DNA from: Dermatophilus congolensis
Lineage (GTDB): Bacteria; Actinomycetota; Actinomycetes; Actinomycetales; Dermatophilaceae
Direction of reading: 5' to 3'
DNA: 64,000 nt
Assembly (NCBI RefSeq): GCF_900187045.1
Contig: NZ_LT906453.1
Coordinates: 1,488,001 to 1,552,000 of the forward strand
This document shows, piece after piece, positions 9,702 to 17,408 of the stretch. The first letter of the stretch is position 1. Every line of letters begins with the position of its first letter. The notes beneath the pieces were generated by a model. It was not told the origin of the DNA. It saw nothing but the letters and a program-made list of their open reading frames with translations, and searched no databases. A program made the position numbers and the translations under genes.

Positions 9702-10263
9702 TTAGTCGAGGTAGAGCTCTGTGACGATCCAGCGCCCCCGGTTTTGGGTGATTCGTAGGGCCATGGTGTGGATGATACCTTCTTCTTCGAGGATGACGGC
9801 AGCGTCGTAGGTGCCGTTTTTTGGGGGTACTGCCGACGACGGTGCGTAGTCGGACGGGTTTGATTTTCATGGTGCTGCCTGCGCGGTGGCGGCGTCGGTC
9901 GAGGGATCCGTGGATTTTGGGGCTGACGAATCGGGCGAGTGTGGAAAGGGGGCGGCGGCCGCGGAGGACTTCGAAGAGGGTAACTGCGAGGCGGCCGACG
10001 TAGTTTTCGGCGGGTGGGAGTATTTCGGGTTCGGTGGGGCGGGTGGCAGTGGTGGTGCTGCGGGTGGGGGTGATTTGTATGTCGAGGCGGTCTTGGGCGT
10101 AGGGGGTGGGGTTTTCGGGTTCGAGGGTGGTGGGGCGGGTGCGGGTGATGACGGTGGTATGGGCGGGGATGTTGCGGGGGGAGGGGTAGACGCGCCATGA
10201 GCCGATGTTGGTGCTGGGAATGGTGCTGGGAATGGTGCTGCTGTTGGTGGCTGAGTCGGTCAT
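9702..10263 (-). pseudogene. Rv3235-family protein, apparent frameshift
   Basis: The N-terminal part (about 75 residues) is Thr/Pro-rich and disordered. It is followed by the conserved stretch NYVGRLAVTLFEVLRGRRPLS typical of the small Rv3235 family found near secA. The frame then breaks at the run CCCCCAAAAAA on the coding strand (plus-strand 9817-9827): the straight reading turns into Arg/His-rich nonsense ending at 9682. Removing one base gives GTYDAAVILEEEG through to RGRWIVTELYLD and a stop at 9702-9704, a convincing family ending. The call therefore covers the restored gene. Function is unknown in the family. It could be a sequencing indel, real decay or slippage; the sequence alone cannot decide. 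Confidence 0.75.
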
Positions 10264-10320
10264 GGCTGTCTCCGAGGGGTCAGTGAGGGTGCTTTTGTGG
10301 GGTGGGCTACAACCTCACCT

Positions 10321-10350
10321 TAATGCAGTTTGATGCAGTTTGATGCAGTT
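10321..10350. repeat. Three tandem 10-bp repeats in a divergent promoter region
   Basis: TAATGCAGTT, TGATGCAGTT, TGATGCAGTT in direct succession between the divergent genes starting at 10263 and 10452. A 10-bp period places each copy on the same DNA face, so it could be a regulator-binding array. This is inference. Confidence 0.6.
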
Positions 10351-10451
10351 TGTGGGTTTATAAGTCTTTTTAGACCTTGTTGATTTGTTGAGGTGGTTGC
10401 GGTGGTACGTAGCGGGTGTGTTGGCTTGGGGCACGTTTACAAGGAGGACGA

Positions 10452-11057
10452 ATGCGCTGGGAACGACTGTTTTCCGATCTCGAAGGCATGGCTGACGAGC
10501 AGGATCGGGCGTTTCTGGAATCCGAAATCGCGGACCGTGTTCGTCGCGAACTCGCCCGCGTAGAGCTTTCGGATCGCCTGCGGGCCAATGATGGCCGCAT
10601 CTGTCTGGTGTTGCGCGGAGGCCGAATGCTCTCCGGGGACCTCATTGATGCAGGTGCAGACTGGCTACTGATGGAGAACCGGGAGCAGGTTCTTGTGCCT
10701 CTTCATGCCGTCATGGAGGTCAACGGTCTAGGCAGAGCTGTTGCGGCGCCCTCTGATATGCGCAAGCGGTTGTCTATGTCACACGCTTTGCGTGTGATTG
10801 CGCGGCATCGAGTTCCGGTGGCTGTTGAGGATGAGATGCGGCGAGTGCGCACCGGCACGATCGATATCGTGGGCGCAGATTTCTTTGAGTTGGCTGGGCA
10901 CGCCCCTGACGTTCCGCGCTCGGCGCGTTACGTCCAGGGAGTGAAAATCGTGCCGTTTAGTGCTGTGGTAGCTGTGACGACTCTGGCTAATCAGCGCAAT
11001 TCATCAATGCGTTCATCAGCGGAGTCATCTGCGCTTTGGGGAGATTCGGCGAGGTAA
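10452..11057 (+). CDS. Conserved actinobacterial protein with LSm-like segment, function unknown
   Basis: A 201-residue soluble protein starting MRWERLFSDLEGMADEQDR behind a strong AGGAGG. Residues 1-40 are a charged helix. Residues about 45-85 (LRANDGRICLVLRGGRMLSGDLIDAGADWLLM) resemble the small beta-barrel of LSm-like proteins, and a second beta segment lies near 130-165. I know this arrangement from uncharacterised actinobacterial proteins and no reaction can be assigned. The last 67 bases overlap the 3' end of the convergent HTH gene, so the C-terminal 20 residues are shared DNA. Confidence 0.8.
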   Translation: MRWERLFSDLEGMADEQDRAFLESEIADRVRRELARVELSDRLRANDGRICLVLRGGRMLSGDLIDAGADWLLMENREQVLVPLHAVMEVNGLGRAVAAPSDMRKRLSMSHALRVIARHRVPVAVEDEMRRVRTGTIDIVGADFFELAGHAPDVPRSARYVQGVKIVPFSAVVAVTTLANQRNSSMRSSAESSALWGDSAR

Positions 11058-11242
11058 CGGCGCGTTTCGGCGTACATGCGTTGGATGTAGTTCTCTAGTT
11101 CCACTGATTCGACGCGCCATTGTCCGCGTCCTCCTACCCGAATGGCTGGTAGTTCGCCGCTACGCACGAGTGCGTATGCCTGGGCAGAGGAGATGTTGAG
11201 GACCTCGCAGACATCGGACAACAGCAAGAAGCGTGATGTCAT
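10991..11242 (-). CDS. Small helix-turn-helix DNA-binding protein (BldC/excisionase-like)
   Basis: 83 residues. Positions 5-55 form a MerR-type winged HTH of the excisionase/BldC class (LLLSDVCEVLNISSAQAYALVRSGELPAIRVGGRGQWRV), followed by an acidic tail. A good AAGGAGA lies before the ATG at 11242. Such proteins are single-domain DNA binders in actinobacteria, often close to the secA region. Targets cannot be read from the sequence. The gene is tail-to-tail with, and overlaps by 67 bases, the LSm-like gene. Confidence 0.85.
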   Translation of the reverse strand: MTSRFLLLSDVCEVLNISSAQAYALVRSGELPAIRVGGRGQWRVESVELENYIQRMYAETRRYLAESPQSADDSADERIDELR

Positions 11243-11481
11243 CGCTGGTCTCCTTCGTGGTTGCTGTGCAGGTGTGTCGACGTCAGAGATACCGGCACCT
11301 GGGTGTGGGTGGAGCCAGCGCCCGTACAGTCAACGGTCGACCGAGTTTAACCGCAGGTTGCGAGGCAAGTCGTATCGACTGTGGGCCCTGTGGATAACTG
11401 ACGTGGCGTGCGGGGAGCTGTTCGTGGCGGCGCTGTAGGGGGAGCTGCCGCGAGGGGCATTGAAGATCAAGGGGATTCGTG

Positions 11482-12789
11482 ATGCGGGCTGCGCGTGTAC
11501 GAGTGATAGTCGGGGGAAATATCGGCCTTTTGCGTGAGGCGCTGGCTATCTCACGTGGTGTCGACGTGGTTGCTGAGGAAGAAGAAATCGCCGGGGTGGC
11601 GGCTGCGGCAGAGGCAGCACTGGCAGATGTGGCCATCGTGAATCTCACAACCGTGAAGCTGCAACGATCTCTGGTGGAGAAAATGCGTCAGCGGGGTGTG
11701 GCAGTGCTGGCCGCAGTGCCACCAGGGGCAGTTGATGAGGCCCAAGCCGCGTTGCGGCTCGGGGGTGATGGGCACGTGTTTATGAATGCAGGGCCTGCCG
11801 ATGTTCCTCCACTCTTGCGGCAGGCCTGTGAGCGCGTGACCTGTGATGAGCAGGCACGCACACAGCGGCTGCGGGGGCGAGGGCCGCGAGGGCGCGAACT
11901 CCAGGCCGCCAAAACCGGAGAACTCGGCGCAGCTGTGGAAGGACAGTTGGGAAGCGTCATTGCGTTGTGGGGGCCTGCGGGGGCTCCAGGACGGACAACG
12001 ATTGCTGTGGGGGTGGCGGCAGCGTTAGCTGGGCGCGGTGTGCGCACACTGCTCATTGATGCCGACACTTACGGCGGCGCGGTGGCTGGTTCGTTAGGTC
12101 TTGAGCAGGAGTCCCCGGGACTCGTGGCGGCGCTGCGGCTAGCCGATCGGGGGCTTTTGGAGCCTGTCGATGTTGAGCTGCTTTCAGTACAGGCTGGATC
12201 GCGGCTGCAGGTGTTGACTGGTTTGGATCGCGTTGACCGGTGGCCAGCTTTGGTTCCTGAGTTGATTGGCCCGGTTTTTGACGTGGCACGCCGGTACGCG
12301 CAAGTAACGGTTGTTGACTGTGGTTTTGCGTTGGAAGATGACCCGGAGTTGAGCTATGACACGTATGCTCCGCGCCGTAATGGGGCGACTTTAGCTGCGC
12401 TTGAGGCAGCGGATCACGTAGTCGCGGTGGGGTGTGATGACCCGGTTGGGCTGTCGCGTTTAGAGGATGGGTTGTTGGAGTTGGCCGCCGTGGGTAGCCC
12501 AGCGGAACGAGTTGTGGTTAATCAGGTGCGAACGCCGTTGCCCAAGATTACGCGAAGCGGGGTGCAGGAGGGGGAGTCCGGGCCAGTAATGGCGCGATCT
12601 GCGGCGTGGCGGCGATTGTATTTGGGGCACACGGTGCATTTGGTCCCTGCTGACCCGGAAGGCGTGTGGGCTGCTCGGATGAGGGGAGTACCGGTTACTG
12701 CGCTGCAGGAGCGTTCACCTGCAGGGGCGGGCATTGACCATTTGGCGCAAGGGCTGCTGGAGCAGGTGGCACAGTACTCGTCGGTGTGA
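11482..12789 (+). CDS. CpaE/TadZ-like ParA-type ATPase with altered P-loop
   Basis: 435 residues. An N-terminal receiver-like domain (about 1-120, VRVIVGGNIGLLREAL) is followed by a MinD/ParA-type ATPase domain from about residue 155. The deviant Walker A reads GPAGAPGRTT, so the usual P-loop lysine is replaced by arginine. Walker A-prime (TLLIDADTYGGAVAG) and Walker B (VTVVDCGFALEDD) are recognisable. CpaE/TadZ proteins position pilus-assembly machinery, but no tad genes are visible here, so localisation of some other complex is possible. I prefer ATG 11482 over the adjacent GTG 11479 because of spacing from AAGGGGA. Confidence 0.8.
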   Translation: MRAARVRVIVGGNIGLLREALAISRGVDVVAEEEEIAGVAAAAEAALADVAIVNLTTVKLQRSLVEKMRQRGVAVLAAVPPGAVDEAQAALRLGGDGHVFMNAGPADVPPLLRQACERVTCDEQARTQRLRGRGPRGRELQAAKTGELGAAVEGQLGSVIALWGPAGAPGRTTIAVGVAAALAGRGVRTLLIDADTYGGAVAGSLGLEQESPGLVAALRLADRGLLEPVDVELLSVQAGSRLQVLTGLDRVDRWPALVPELIGPVFDVARRYAQVTVVDCGFALEDDPELSYDTYAPRRNGATLAALEAADHVVAVGCDDPVGLSRLEDGLLELAAVGSPAERVVVNQVRTPLPKITRSGVQEGESGPVMARSAAWRRLYLGHTVHLVPADPEGVWAARMRGVPVTALQERSPAGAGIDHLAQGLLEQVAQYSSV

Positions 12790-12815
12790 GGTCAGGCAGC
12801 TAGTTACCTGGCCTC
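12788..12815 (+). terminator. Possible weak terminator after the CpaE-like gene
   Basis: A 9-bp stem (GAGGTCAGG with CCTGGCCTC, one G-U pair) with a 10-base loop overlapping the stop codon. It lacks a clear T-run. Confidence 0.4.
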
Positions 12816-12909
12816 AATCTCTGCTGGGAAGGCAAGAAACGTACGATGACAGTGAAGGCGTGATTAATCGGTCACGTTATGTGTGTTGCTGAAGCTGTGG
12901 AGGGTTCGG

Positions 12910-13311
12910 ATGGGTGAGGTGAGGGTGTTCATCGGGGTGGGGCAAGAGGTGCCTGCTGCAGTGGCGCAGGGAGATGCATTGCTTGCTGCTGGGGGGCGTG
13001 CGCACATGATCACGCCGACGTTGTCTGCGGTTTTCCCAGAGCATGATGAAGAAGACTTGGAGTATGAAGCGCTGTGGGAGGCAGCGGCAGATTGTCCTGG
13101 CCGTATTGCTGTTGCAGCTGCAGATGTTCCAGCGGCATGGGTAAGTGAACAGCCAGAAGAAGATGCGCCGGGGCATGTGGTGGTATCGGCGCAGATTCCA
13201 CTTTCAGCTGTGGTGAGTTGGCATATCGAGTTAGCTGAAGATGGCCCCGACGATGAGCTTTCCTGGTACGACGTGACAGAGACGCATGAGGTTGCGCGGC
13301 TCATGGCGTGA
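12910..13311 (+). CDS. DUF6912 family protein
   Basis: 133 residues starting MGEVRVFIGVGQEVPAAVAQG, with GGAGGG placed before the ATG. The pattern is that of the actinobacterial DUF6912 family: an N-terminal strand, a central VFPEHDEEDLEYEALWEAA segment, then alternating beta strands with VVVSAQIPLSAVVSWHI. It looks soluble and has no catalytic motif. Function is unknown. The last codons and the stop lie inside a strong hairpin shared with the convergent DUF2505 gene. Confidence 0.75.
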   Translation: MGEVRVFIGVGQEVPAAVAQGDALLAAGGRAHMITPTLSAVFPEHDEEDLEYEALWEAAADCPGRIAVAAADVPAAWVSEQPEEDAPGHVVVSAQIPLSAVVSWHIELAEDGPDDELSWYDVTETHEVARLMA

Positions 13312-13327
13312 GCCGCGCAACCTCATG
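13285..13327. terminator. Convergent terminator embedded in the 3' ends of two genes
   Basis: A perfect 19-bp stem (CATGAGGTTGCGCGGCTCA) around a 5-base loop. The right arm contains the TGA of the DUF6912 gene (13309-13311) and the stop of the DUF2505 gene on the other strand (13323-13325). Confidence 0.85.
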
Positions 13328-13811
13328 CGGGCGTCCCTATTTCCTGGGCGATAGCCCGGATTGTCTCTACCAGTGCTGGGGCAGCTGCTTTTTCGATGCT
13401 GGGTCCGAACAGTGGTACGGCGGCGGTGATGTCGGCGTCGAGTTCTAGCTGGCAGCTGTCGGGGCCGGTGGGGCGCAGGCTTAGGGTTCCGTTTCCGGTA
13501 ACCGGGGTTCCCGGGGCGGTGATGTTGACAGATGAGGTGCGGGATCCCTCCGCTGTGGCTGATTCCCAGTGTTGGGTGAGTCGGACAGTCAATGTGGGGC
13601 CAGCTAGCCGCGCTGCTGCTGAAGGCATGCCGGTTGTGGGTAGAGCGAAAGTAGCTTCGACGTTAAAAGCGTCTTCCTGTTGTGTGATGTGCACGTCTGC
13701 GTTATGGGCGCCGATGTGTTCGGCACCGCGATGATAGATCGCCTCATCAGTAAGACGGCGACCAGCCTCTGCCGCGGTTGTAGCGACTAGAAATGTCTCG
13801 TGCACATGCAT
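13323..13811 (-). CDS. DUF2505 domain protein
   Basis: 162 residues, MHVHETFLVATTAAEAGRRLTDEAIYH. The fold pattern is START/SRPBCC-like: an N-terminal strand, a short helix region, then long beta strands and a C-terminal amphipathic helix (EKAAAPALVETIRAIAQEIG). This matches the actinobacterial DUF2505 family, which probably binds a hydrophobic ligand, but no ligand is known. It starts 10 bases after the upstream gene at 13822-14475 and is likely co-transcribed with it. Confidence 0.85.
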   Translation of the reverse strand: MHVHETFLVATTAAEAGRRLTDEAIYHRGAEHIGAHNADVHITQQEDAFNVEATFALPTTGMPSAAARLAGPTLTVRLTQHWESATAEGSRTSSVNITAPGTPVTGNGTLSLRPTGPDSCQLELDADITAAVPLFGPSIEKAAAPALVETIRAIAQEIGTPA

Positions 13812-13821
13812 GGGCGACAGG

Positions 13822-14475
13822 CTACCGGGTTCCTGTTTCCTGGCCGGAGTGGGGGAGTGAGGCGTTTGTGTGAGGTAGTTCTGGTTCGGGGCATCCGTGC
13901 CGGACCTGTTCGGTGGCTAAACGTAGGCGGTAGCGCGCTTTACCGGTGGCGGTGGCGGTGGCGTGGCGGTGGCGGCGAACATCGTCGTCAGATTCGGCGC
14001 TTGTTGGGCGAAGCAGGTCGGCGCGTAGGGCGCGCATGTTTTCTGTGAATGCGTGTAGGGCTTGTCCGAGGAACTCAGCGTCGGTGGCGACCATGAGCGA
14101 AGAGGGCATTGCATCGGGGGAGTGGGTGATTGTTGCGGCGTGGGCAAGGAGTTTGCTTGCGAGCGCGGCGCAGGAGTCTACGTCTGCGTGGCATTCCAGG
14201 GATGTTGCGTTTTCTTTGTCGTTGTTGGTGCTGGTGTGGCAGCGGCGGTTGGTGCGTTCGGTGGTGGCGCCGGGGGTGGGGATAGGGGCATGTTGGGTTG
14301 CGGCGCGGACGTGTTCGCTTGTTGGGTGGGCGAGGGAGGCGCGTCTGGCGATGGTGGCTAGGGCGTCGAGTAGGTGTTCTTGGGTGTGGTGGTCGCCGAC
14401 GTCTACGCAGGTTGTTGCTGGCAGTCTGGCCAGGGCGTGGAGGGCGATTTCGTGGGGGGTGGGGTGGTTGGTCAC
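13822..14475 (-). CDS. Hypothetical protein
   Basis: 217 residues, MTNHPTPHEIALHALARL. I do not recognise the family. It is predicted helical and soluble, with an Ala/His/Thr-rich composition and a middle segment (about 75-100) rich in polar residues. A helical part with DAEFLGQALHAFTENMRALRADLL follows. There is no signal peptide or membrane segment. It is the first gene of a likely two-gene unit with DUF2505 and is divergent from the pdtaS-like kinase 124 bases away. Support comes from a clean full-length frame, codon use like its neighbours and tight spacing. Confidence 0.6.
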   Translation of the reverse strand: MTNHPTPHEIALHALARLPATTCVDVGDHHTQEHLLDALATIARRASLAHPTSEHVRAATQHAPIPTPGATTERTNRRCHTSTNNDKENATSLECHADVDSCAALASKLLAHAATITHSPDAMPSSLMVATDAEFLGQALHAFTENMRALRADLLRPTSAESDDDVRRHRHATATATGKARYRLRLATEQVRHGCPEPELPHTNASLPHSGQETGTR

Positions 14476-14599
14476 GGGAACACCCTAGGGCGCGGGGGCG
14501 CTGGGAGGGGTGTTGCGATGTGTGCCTGTGGATGGGGTGTTTGTGGTGGGTGTTGTTGGGGATGAGTTGGTTGTTGTTGGGCGGCGCTAGTCTGGGGAT

Positions 14600-16144
14600 A
14601 TGGCGACGTTCAGCGAGAAATTGCAGTTCGTTCCAGGGCTGCGCAGTAAGGACGTCGATTGGTTGCACATGCTGGTCGGCGATTGGCAGTTAATCGCTGA
14701 TTTGGCGATTGGTGATCTTGTTTTGTGGGGGCTTGCTCGTGATGAGGAGCAGGTTTGCCAGGGTGGTTTTGATCAGGCTGCGGATGAGGCGGCGTTGTTG
14801 GCTGGCCGTCGTCCTGAGGGGACGAAGTGGACGGTTTTGGCGCATGTGCGGCCTAATACGGGGCCGTTGGTGTTTTATGACGATTTGGTGGGGGATCAGG
14901 CGAATGAGGCCAGCACCTTGATGTTGGATCAGGCTGTTGCTGCGCGGGCGATTGTGACTGCGGGGCAGTGGCCGCACAGTGTGTTGCGGCGGGTGGAGGC
15001 TACGCCGGTGGTGCATCGGGGGGCGGCTATCGCGGTGGTGACGCGGCATCAGTCTGTGGCGCAGGTGCGTGCTGCTAGTCAGTTGGAGCGGGTGTATCAA
15101 GCGACGGCAGATACGTTGATGGGGATGATCCGTGATGGTGGTTTTCCGTTGTCGGGTCAGCCCAAGTCGCAGCGTCATGGCACTCCGCGGGCTGGGGATG
15201 GGGTTATTCGTATCGACAATGATGGTGTTATTGAGTATTTGTCGCCGAATGCCACGAGTGCGTTGTTGCGGTTGGGGCATGAGGGCCCTTTGAAGGGTGC
15301 GTATTTGTCGAAGGTTGTGATTGACCTTCTGCAGGGGCATACGAATGTGGATGAGACGTTGCCGTTAGTGACGATGGGGCGCGCGGCGTGGCGCACTGAT
15401 GTTGAGGCTGATGGCGGCGTGATGGCCATGCGGGCGGTGCCGTTGCGGCAGGGCAAGGAACGTTTGGGGGCGTTAATCCTTGTTCGTGACATCAGTGAGC
15501 TGCGTAGGCAGGAAGAGCAGCTTCTTACAAAAGATGCGACTATCCGCGAGATTCATCACCGGGTGAAAAACAACCTGCAGACGGTTGCTGCGTTGTTACG
15601 GTTGCAGGCTCGTCGTGTAACGGATACCTCTGCGCAGGCTTCGTTAGCTGAGGCTGGTAGGAGGGTGTCAACGATTGCGTTGGTGCATGAGACGCTTTCG
15701 CGTAGTTTGGATGAGAGCGTGGGATTTGATGAGATCGCTACTCGGGTGATTAACGCGATTCTTGAGGTGGCTGGTGGGACGGTCTCATGGTCGCGGCAAG
15801 GCAGTTTTGGTCATCTTGATGCTGCTGAGGCGACACCGATGGCGTTGGTGCTAGCTGAGCTGGTGCAGAACACGGTTGACCACGCATTTGGTCCTGATGG
15901 GGGTCATGTGGTGTTGAGTGTTGCTGAGGAGGATGCTGGGGTTTTACGGGTGGATATTTTTGATGATGGGGTCGGGTTGCCGGAAGGATTCAAACCGGGG
16001 CGTTCAGGGTTGGGTACGCAGATTGTGCGTGCTTTTGTGCAGGACTTGCGGGGGAAAATTACGTGGCAGGCGCGCCCTGAGGGGGGAACGAAGGTGACTT
16101 TTACTGCGCGTAAACGCCTCACGGCGCACTCCCGCGCTGGGTGA
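14600..16144 (+). CDS. pdtaS: Sensor histidine kinase, PdtaS-like
   Basis: 514 residues, cytoplasmic. The N-terminal region (about 10-160) is the GAF-like domain of PdtaS, with DWLHMLVGDWQLIADLAIGDLV and the VRPNTGP motif. A PAS domain (about 200-300) follows, then a HisKA_2 dimerisation domain with the phospho-acceptor His in EIHHRVKNNLQTV (about residue 319), and a HATPase domain with N-box ELVQNTVDHAFG and G-box DDGVGLP. In mycobacteria PdtaS signals to PdtaR, an RNA-binding antiterminator, and responds to copper and nitric oxide. No pdtaR lies in this window. It is tail-to-tail with whiB1, exactly as in M. tuberculosis (Rv3220c-Rv3219). Confidence 0.92.
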   Translation: MATFSEKLQFVPGLRSKDVDWLHMLVGDWQLIADLAIGDLVLWGLARDEEQVCQGGFDQAADEAALLAGRRPEGTKWTVLAHVRPNTGPLVFYDDLVGDQANEASTLMLDQAVAARAIVTAGQWPHSVLRRVEATPVVHRGAAIAVVTRHQSVAQVRAASQLERVYQATADTLMGMIRDGGFPLSGQPKSQRHGTPRAGDGVIRIDNDGVIEYLSPNATSALLRLGHEGPLKGAYLSKVVIDLLQGHTNVDETLPLVTMGRAAWRTDVEADGGVMAMRAVPLRQGKERLGALILVRDISELRRQEEQLLTKDATIREIHHRVKNNLQTVAALLRLQARRVTDTSAQASLAEAGRRVSTIALVHETLSRSLDESVGFDEIATRVINAILEVAGGTVSWSRQGSFGHLDAAEATPMALVLAELVQNTVDHAFGPDGGHVVLSVAEEDAGVLRVDIFDDGVGLPEGFKPGRSGLGTQIVRAFVQDLRGKITWQARPEGGTKVTFTARKRLTAHSRAG

Positions 16145-16166
16145 GCGTGGTGAGTGCGCCGTGAGG
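16117..16166. terminator. Convergent terminator overlapping the pdtaS 3' end
   Basis: A 15-bp perfect stem (CCTCACGGCGCACTC) enclosing a 20-base loop. It includes the last codons and stop of pdtaS and lies 32 bases from the stop of whiB1. Confidence 0.8.
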
Positions 16167-16197
16167 TTTCGCCGGTGGTTGACCGGCGGGTGTGAAG

Positions 16198-16446
16198 TTA
16201 GCTGGCGCGGCGGGCGCGGGCGTTGCGGCGCTTGAGGGCGCGGCGTTCGTCTTCAGACATGCCGCCCCATACGCCGGCGTCTTGGCCGGATTCGATGGCC
16301 CACTGCAGGCAGGTGTCCATGACTGCGCAGCGGCGGCATACGGTTTTGGCTTCTTCAACCTGGAGCAGGGCGGGTCCGGTGTTTCCGATGGGGAAGAAAA
16401 GCTCGGGGTCCTCGGTCAGACATTCTGCTCGGCTGCGCCAATCCAT
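16198..16446 (-). CDS. whiB1: WhiB1-type iron-sulfur transcriptional regulator
   Basis: 82 residues, MDWRSRAECLTEDPELFFPIGN. The four cluster-binding cysteines are at 9, 37, 40 and 46 (C, then CxxC, then x5-C), followed by the beta-turn GVWGGMSEDERRALKRR and a basic tail. It is nearly collinear with M. tuberculosis WhiB1, an essential [4Fe-4S], nitric-oxide-sensitive protein that partners the primary sigma factor. AAGGAG lies in front of the ATG. Its tail-to-tail arrangement with pdtaS supports orthology. Confidence 0.97.
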   Translation of the reverse strand: MDWRSRAECLTEDPELFFPIGNTGPALLQVEEAKTVCRRCAVMDTCLQWAIESGQDAGVWGGMSEDERRALKRRNARARRAS

Positions 16447-17408
16447 GAGGAGTTCTCCTTGAAGTACGTAACGGGGAAAGTGGTTGGTGGACCGATTGAG
16501 TCGTCGAGTTGTTCACCGAGGTGTGGTGTGGAGGCCACATCTCGGACATGTGCTTCCGGCATTCTGTGGAACAGATGGGCACGTGGTGGGTGTGTCTGTT
16601 CCGTTGAACGTGTGACATCACAGGAGGATGTGTGTTCGTTAGCCGGTGTGCGTGACGCCAGGGCGTCGCACGGCAACATCCACTGACCTGTGGTGGCCAA
16701 TGGGCCGCTGCCCTACGACGTCGAGAGCAGTCATGCTCGCGATGTTTGGGTCCGGTCTGTTTCACGTGCGTCTTTGCACCCCTCGTTCTGGAGGAGGAGG
16801 GTGAGTGAAACAGGTCGATCCTGTGCGCAACTCAAGATGAGTTGACCGTGGTGTGAGGGATTGATCAGTGCTTTGGTGCAAAGCGTGGTGAATGACCGCC
16901 TTCACCGCGGTGCTGTAACAGCGAAAGTTGCGGGTGGAACTGCTCAAGCATCACAGTGTGACCCGCTTTAGGGAAGAGATCTCTCAAAATTTGCGCACAA
17001 AAACTACGTCCGTTGCATACGGACGCTGCGTCAAAGTACCGCTACGCATCACGGATGGATGCCTGTGGGCGGCAATTCCGTCAGGAAGGCGTGCGACCCA
17101 TAGAGGAACGCTGCATATCAGCGGCTCACTGATAGAGCCTGGCCCTGTGGGTCGCCTTGACTGTCCAGACACTGCTGACTCTAACCCCAGTGAGTCCATA
17201 TCGATAAATCGCGCACCATGCGACGCGATTTGCAAATGCCCACATCGCATGCTTCTGCCATCGCTCAATACGTCTAACGAAAGGTCTAGACGAGAAAGTT
17301 TCGCTGCCGTAACCTACGGAACCGTAGCCTAAAGTTACGTAACCGTAGGTTGCGGTCATTGTGGCCGCCCACACACACGTGCGCCACCACCGCACGGAGA
17401 GGACGGCA
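16447..17408. other. Long intergenic region between whiB1 and the NMO-like gene
   Basis: About 960 bases without a supportable gene; the open frames on either strand have no ribosome-binding site and unlikely composition. The left half should hold the whiB1 promoter and a long leader (minus strand), a gene often regulated by a Crp-family factor. The motif TGTGACATCACA near 16614 is palindromic but has the wrong spacing for a canonical Crp site. The right end has dyad repeats described separately. Strand composition changes from G/T-rich to C/A-rich across this region. Confidence 0.5.
17311..17351. promoter_or_regulatory. Clustered CTACGG/CCGTAG dyads upstream of the NMO-like gene
   Basis: AACCTACGGAACCGTAG contains the palindrome CTACGG-AA-CCGTAG (17314-17327). 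It is followed by TTACGTAA (17335-17342) and CCGTAGGTT (17343-17351), which is the inverse of the opening AACCTACGG (17311-17319). The cluster ends about 57 bases before the start codon. It looks like a TetR- or GntR-type operator, but the regulator is unknown. Confidence 0.6.

Noticed and set aside
16614-16627. Crp-like site TGTGACATCACA upstream of whiB1
   Set aside because: The half-sites are separated by 2 bases, not 6, so it does not fit the Crp/GlxR consensus.
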